Source: Vampirovibrionales bacterium
GTDB lineage: Bacteria > Cyanobacteriota > Vampirovibrionia > Vampirovibrionales > JAJTHC01
Direction of reading: 5' to 3'
Length of the DNA stretch: 5,640 nucleotides
NCBI GenBank assembly: GCA_021299615.1
Contig: JAJTHC010000115.1
Coordinates: 1-5,640 of the forward strand
The number at the start of each line of letters is the position of its first letter. Positions within the stretch are counted from its first letter, which is position 1. Shown here piece by piece: positions 5,503 to 5,640 of the stretch. Under the pieces are notes generated by a model that was not told where the DNA came from, did not search any database, and saw only the letters and a program-made list of their open reading frames with translations. Position numbers and translations under genes: made by a program.

Positions 5503-5640
5503 GGTAGTGTCGACATTTAGTTAAGAAAGGAGGAATTTCAAGGAAAAACAAACGGCTTTTGAGGCGTGTACACAGACGTACATAACGAAAAAACGGCTTG
5601 TTTTGACACAGAAAGTACCCTTTATGGGCTGAATGTCGAC
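5503..5640. mobile_element. MITE-like element, copy 2 (cut by window end)
   Basis: This is the same element as at 1660-1803, in the same orientation, with 138 of an expected 144 bp present. It differs from copy 1 at three positions, all transitions (5509, 5522 and 5573, matching 1666, 1679 and 1730), with no insertions or deletions. Its left terminal repeat is the intact GGTAGTGTCGACATT and TA precedes it (5501-5502). The right end stops at GTCGAC, so the final six bases and the flanking TA lie outside the window. It sits about 105 bp upstream of the recN start. Confidence 0.85.

Overview
This window holds four genes, all on the minus strand, and two near-identical copies of a short repeat with the structure of a non-autonomous transposable element. 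Three of the genes (recN, nadK, recO) are clear bacterial housekeeping genes in one compact operon. The fourth is a 433-codon gene that I cannot assign to a family. The source is bacterial. A deep lineage such as Vampirovibrionia/Melainabacteria is possible from the overall look of the proteins, but that is an impression and not a supported assignment. The recN-nadK-recO block looks moderate in G+C, while much of the 433-codon gene and the intergenic regions are distinctly AT-rich.

Layout from right to left, the direction of transcription. Positions 5503-5640 are repeat copy 2, cut by the window edge about 6 bp before its expected end. A candidate sigma70-type promoter (5441-5470) follows. 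Then come recN (5397-3649, DNA double-strand-break repair ATPase), nadK (3619-2702, NAD kinase) and recO (2699-1893, recombination mediator). The gaps are 29 bp between recN and nadK and 2 bp between nadK and recO, so the three genes are almost certainly co-transcribed. A hairpin followed by a T-rich run lies inside the 3' end of recO.

The non-coding stretch 1396-1892 contains repeat copy 1 (1660-1803, 144 bp, flanked by TA on both sides), a possible fossil of the same repeat (1491-1504), and a promoter plus an inverted repeat just upstream of the 433-codon gene. That gene (1395-94) encodes a soluble protein with two helix-turn-helix-like stretches. Its 3' half is markedly more AT-rich than its 5' half. 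The first 93 bases hold no assignable gene.

How the parts fit: RecN and RecO both act in RecA-dependent repair (RecN on broken ends and cohesion, RecO loading RecA on SSB-coated DNA). NadK supplies NADP and is a frequent genomic neighbour of recN. The most distinctive feature is that the operon is bracketed by two directly oriented repeats that differ at only 3 of 138 comparable positions. This suggests recent activity of a mobile family and gives a route for deletion, duplication or movement of the segment.
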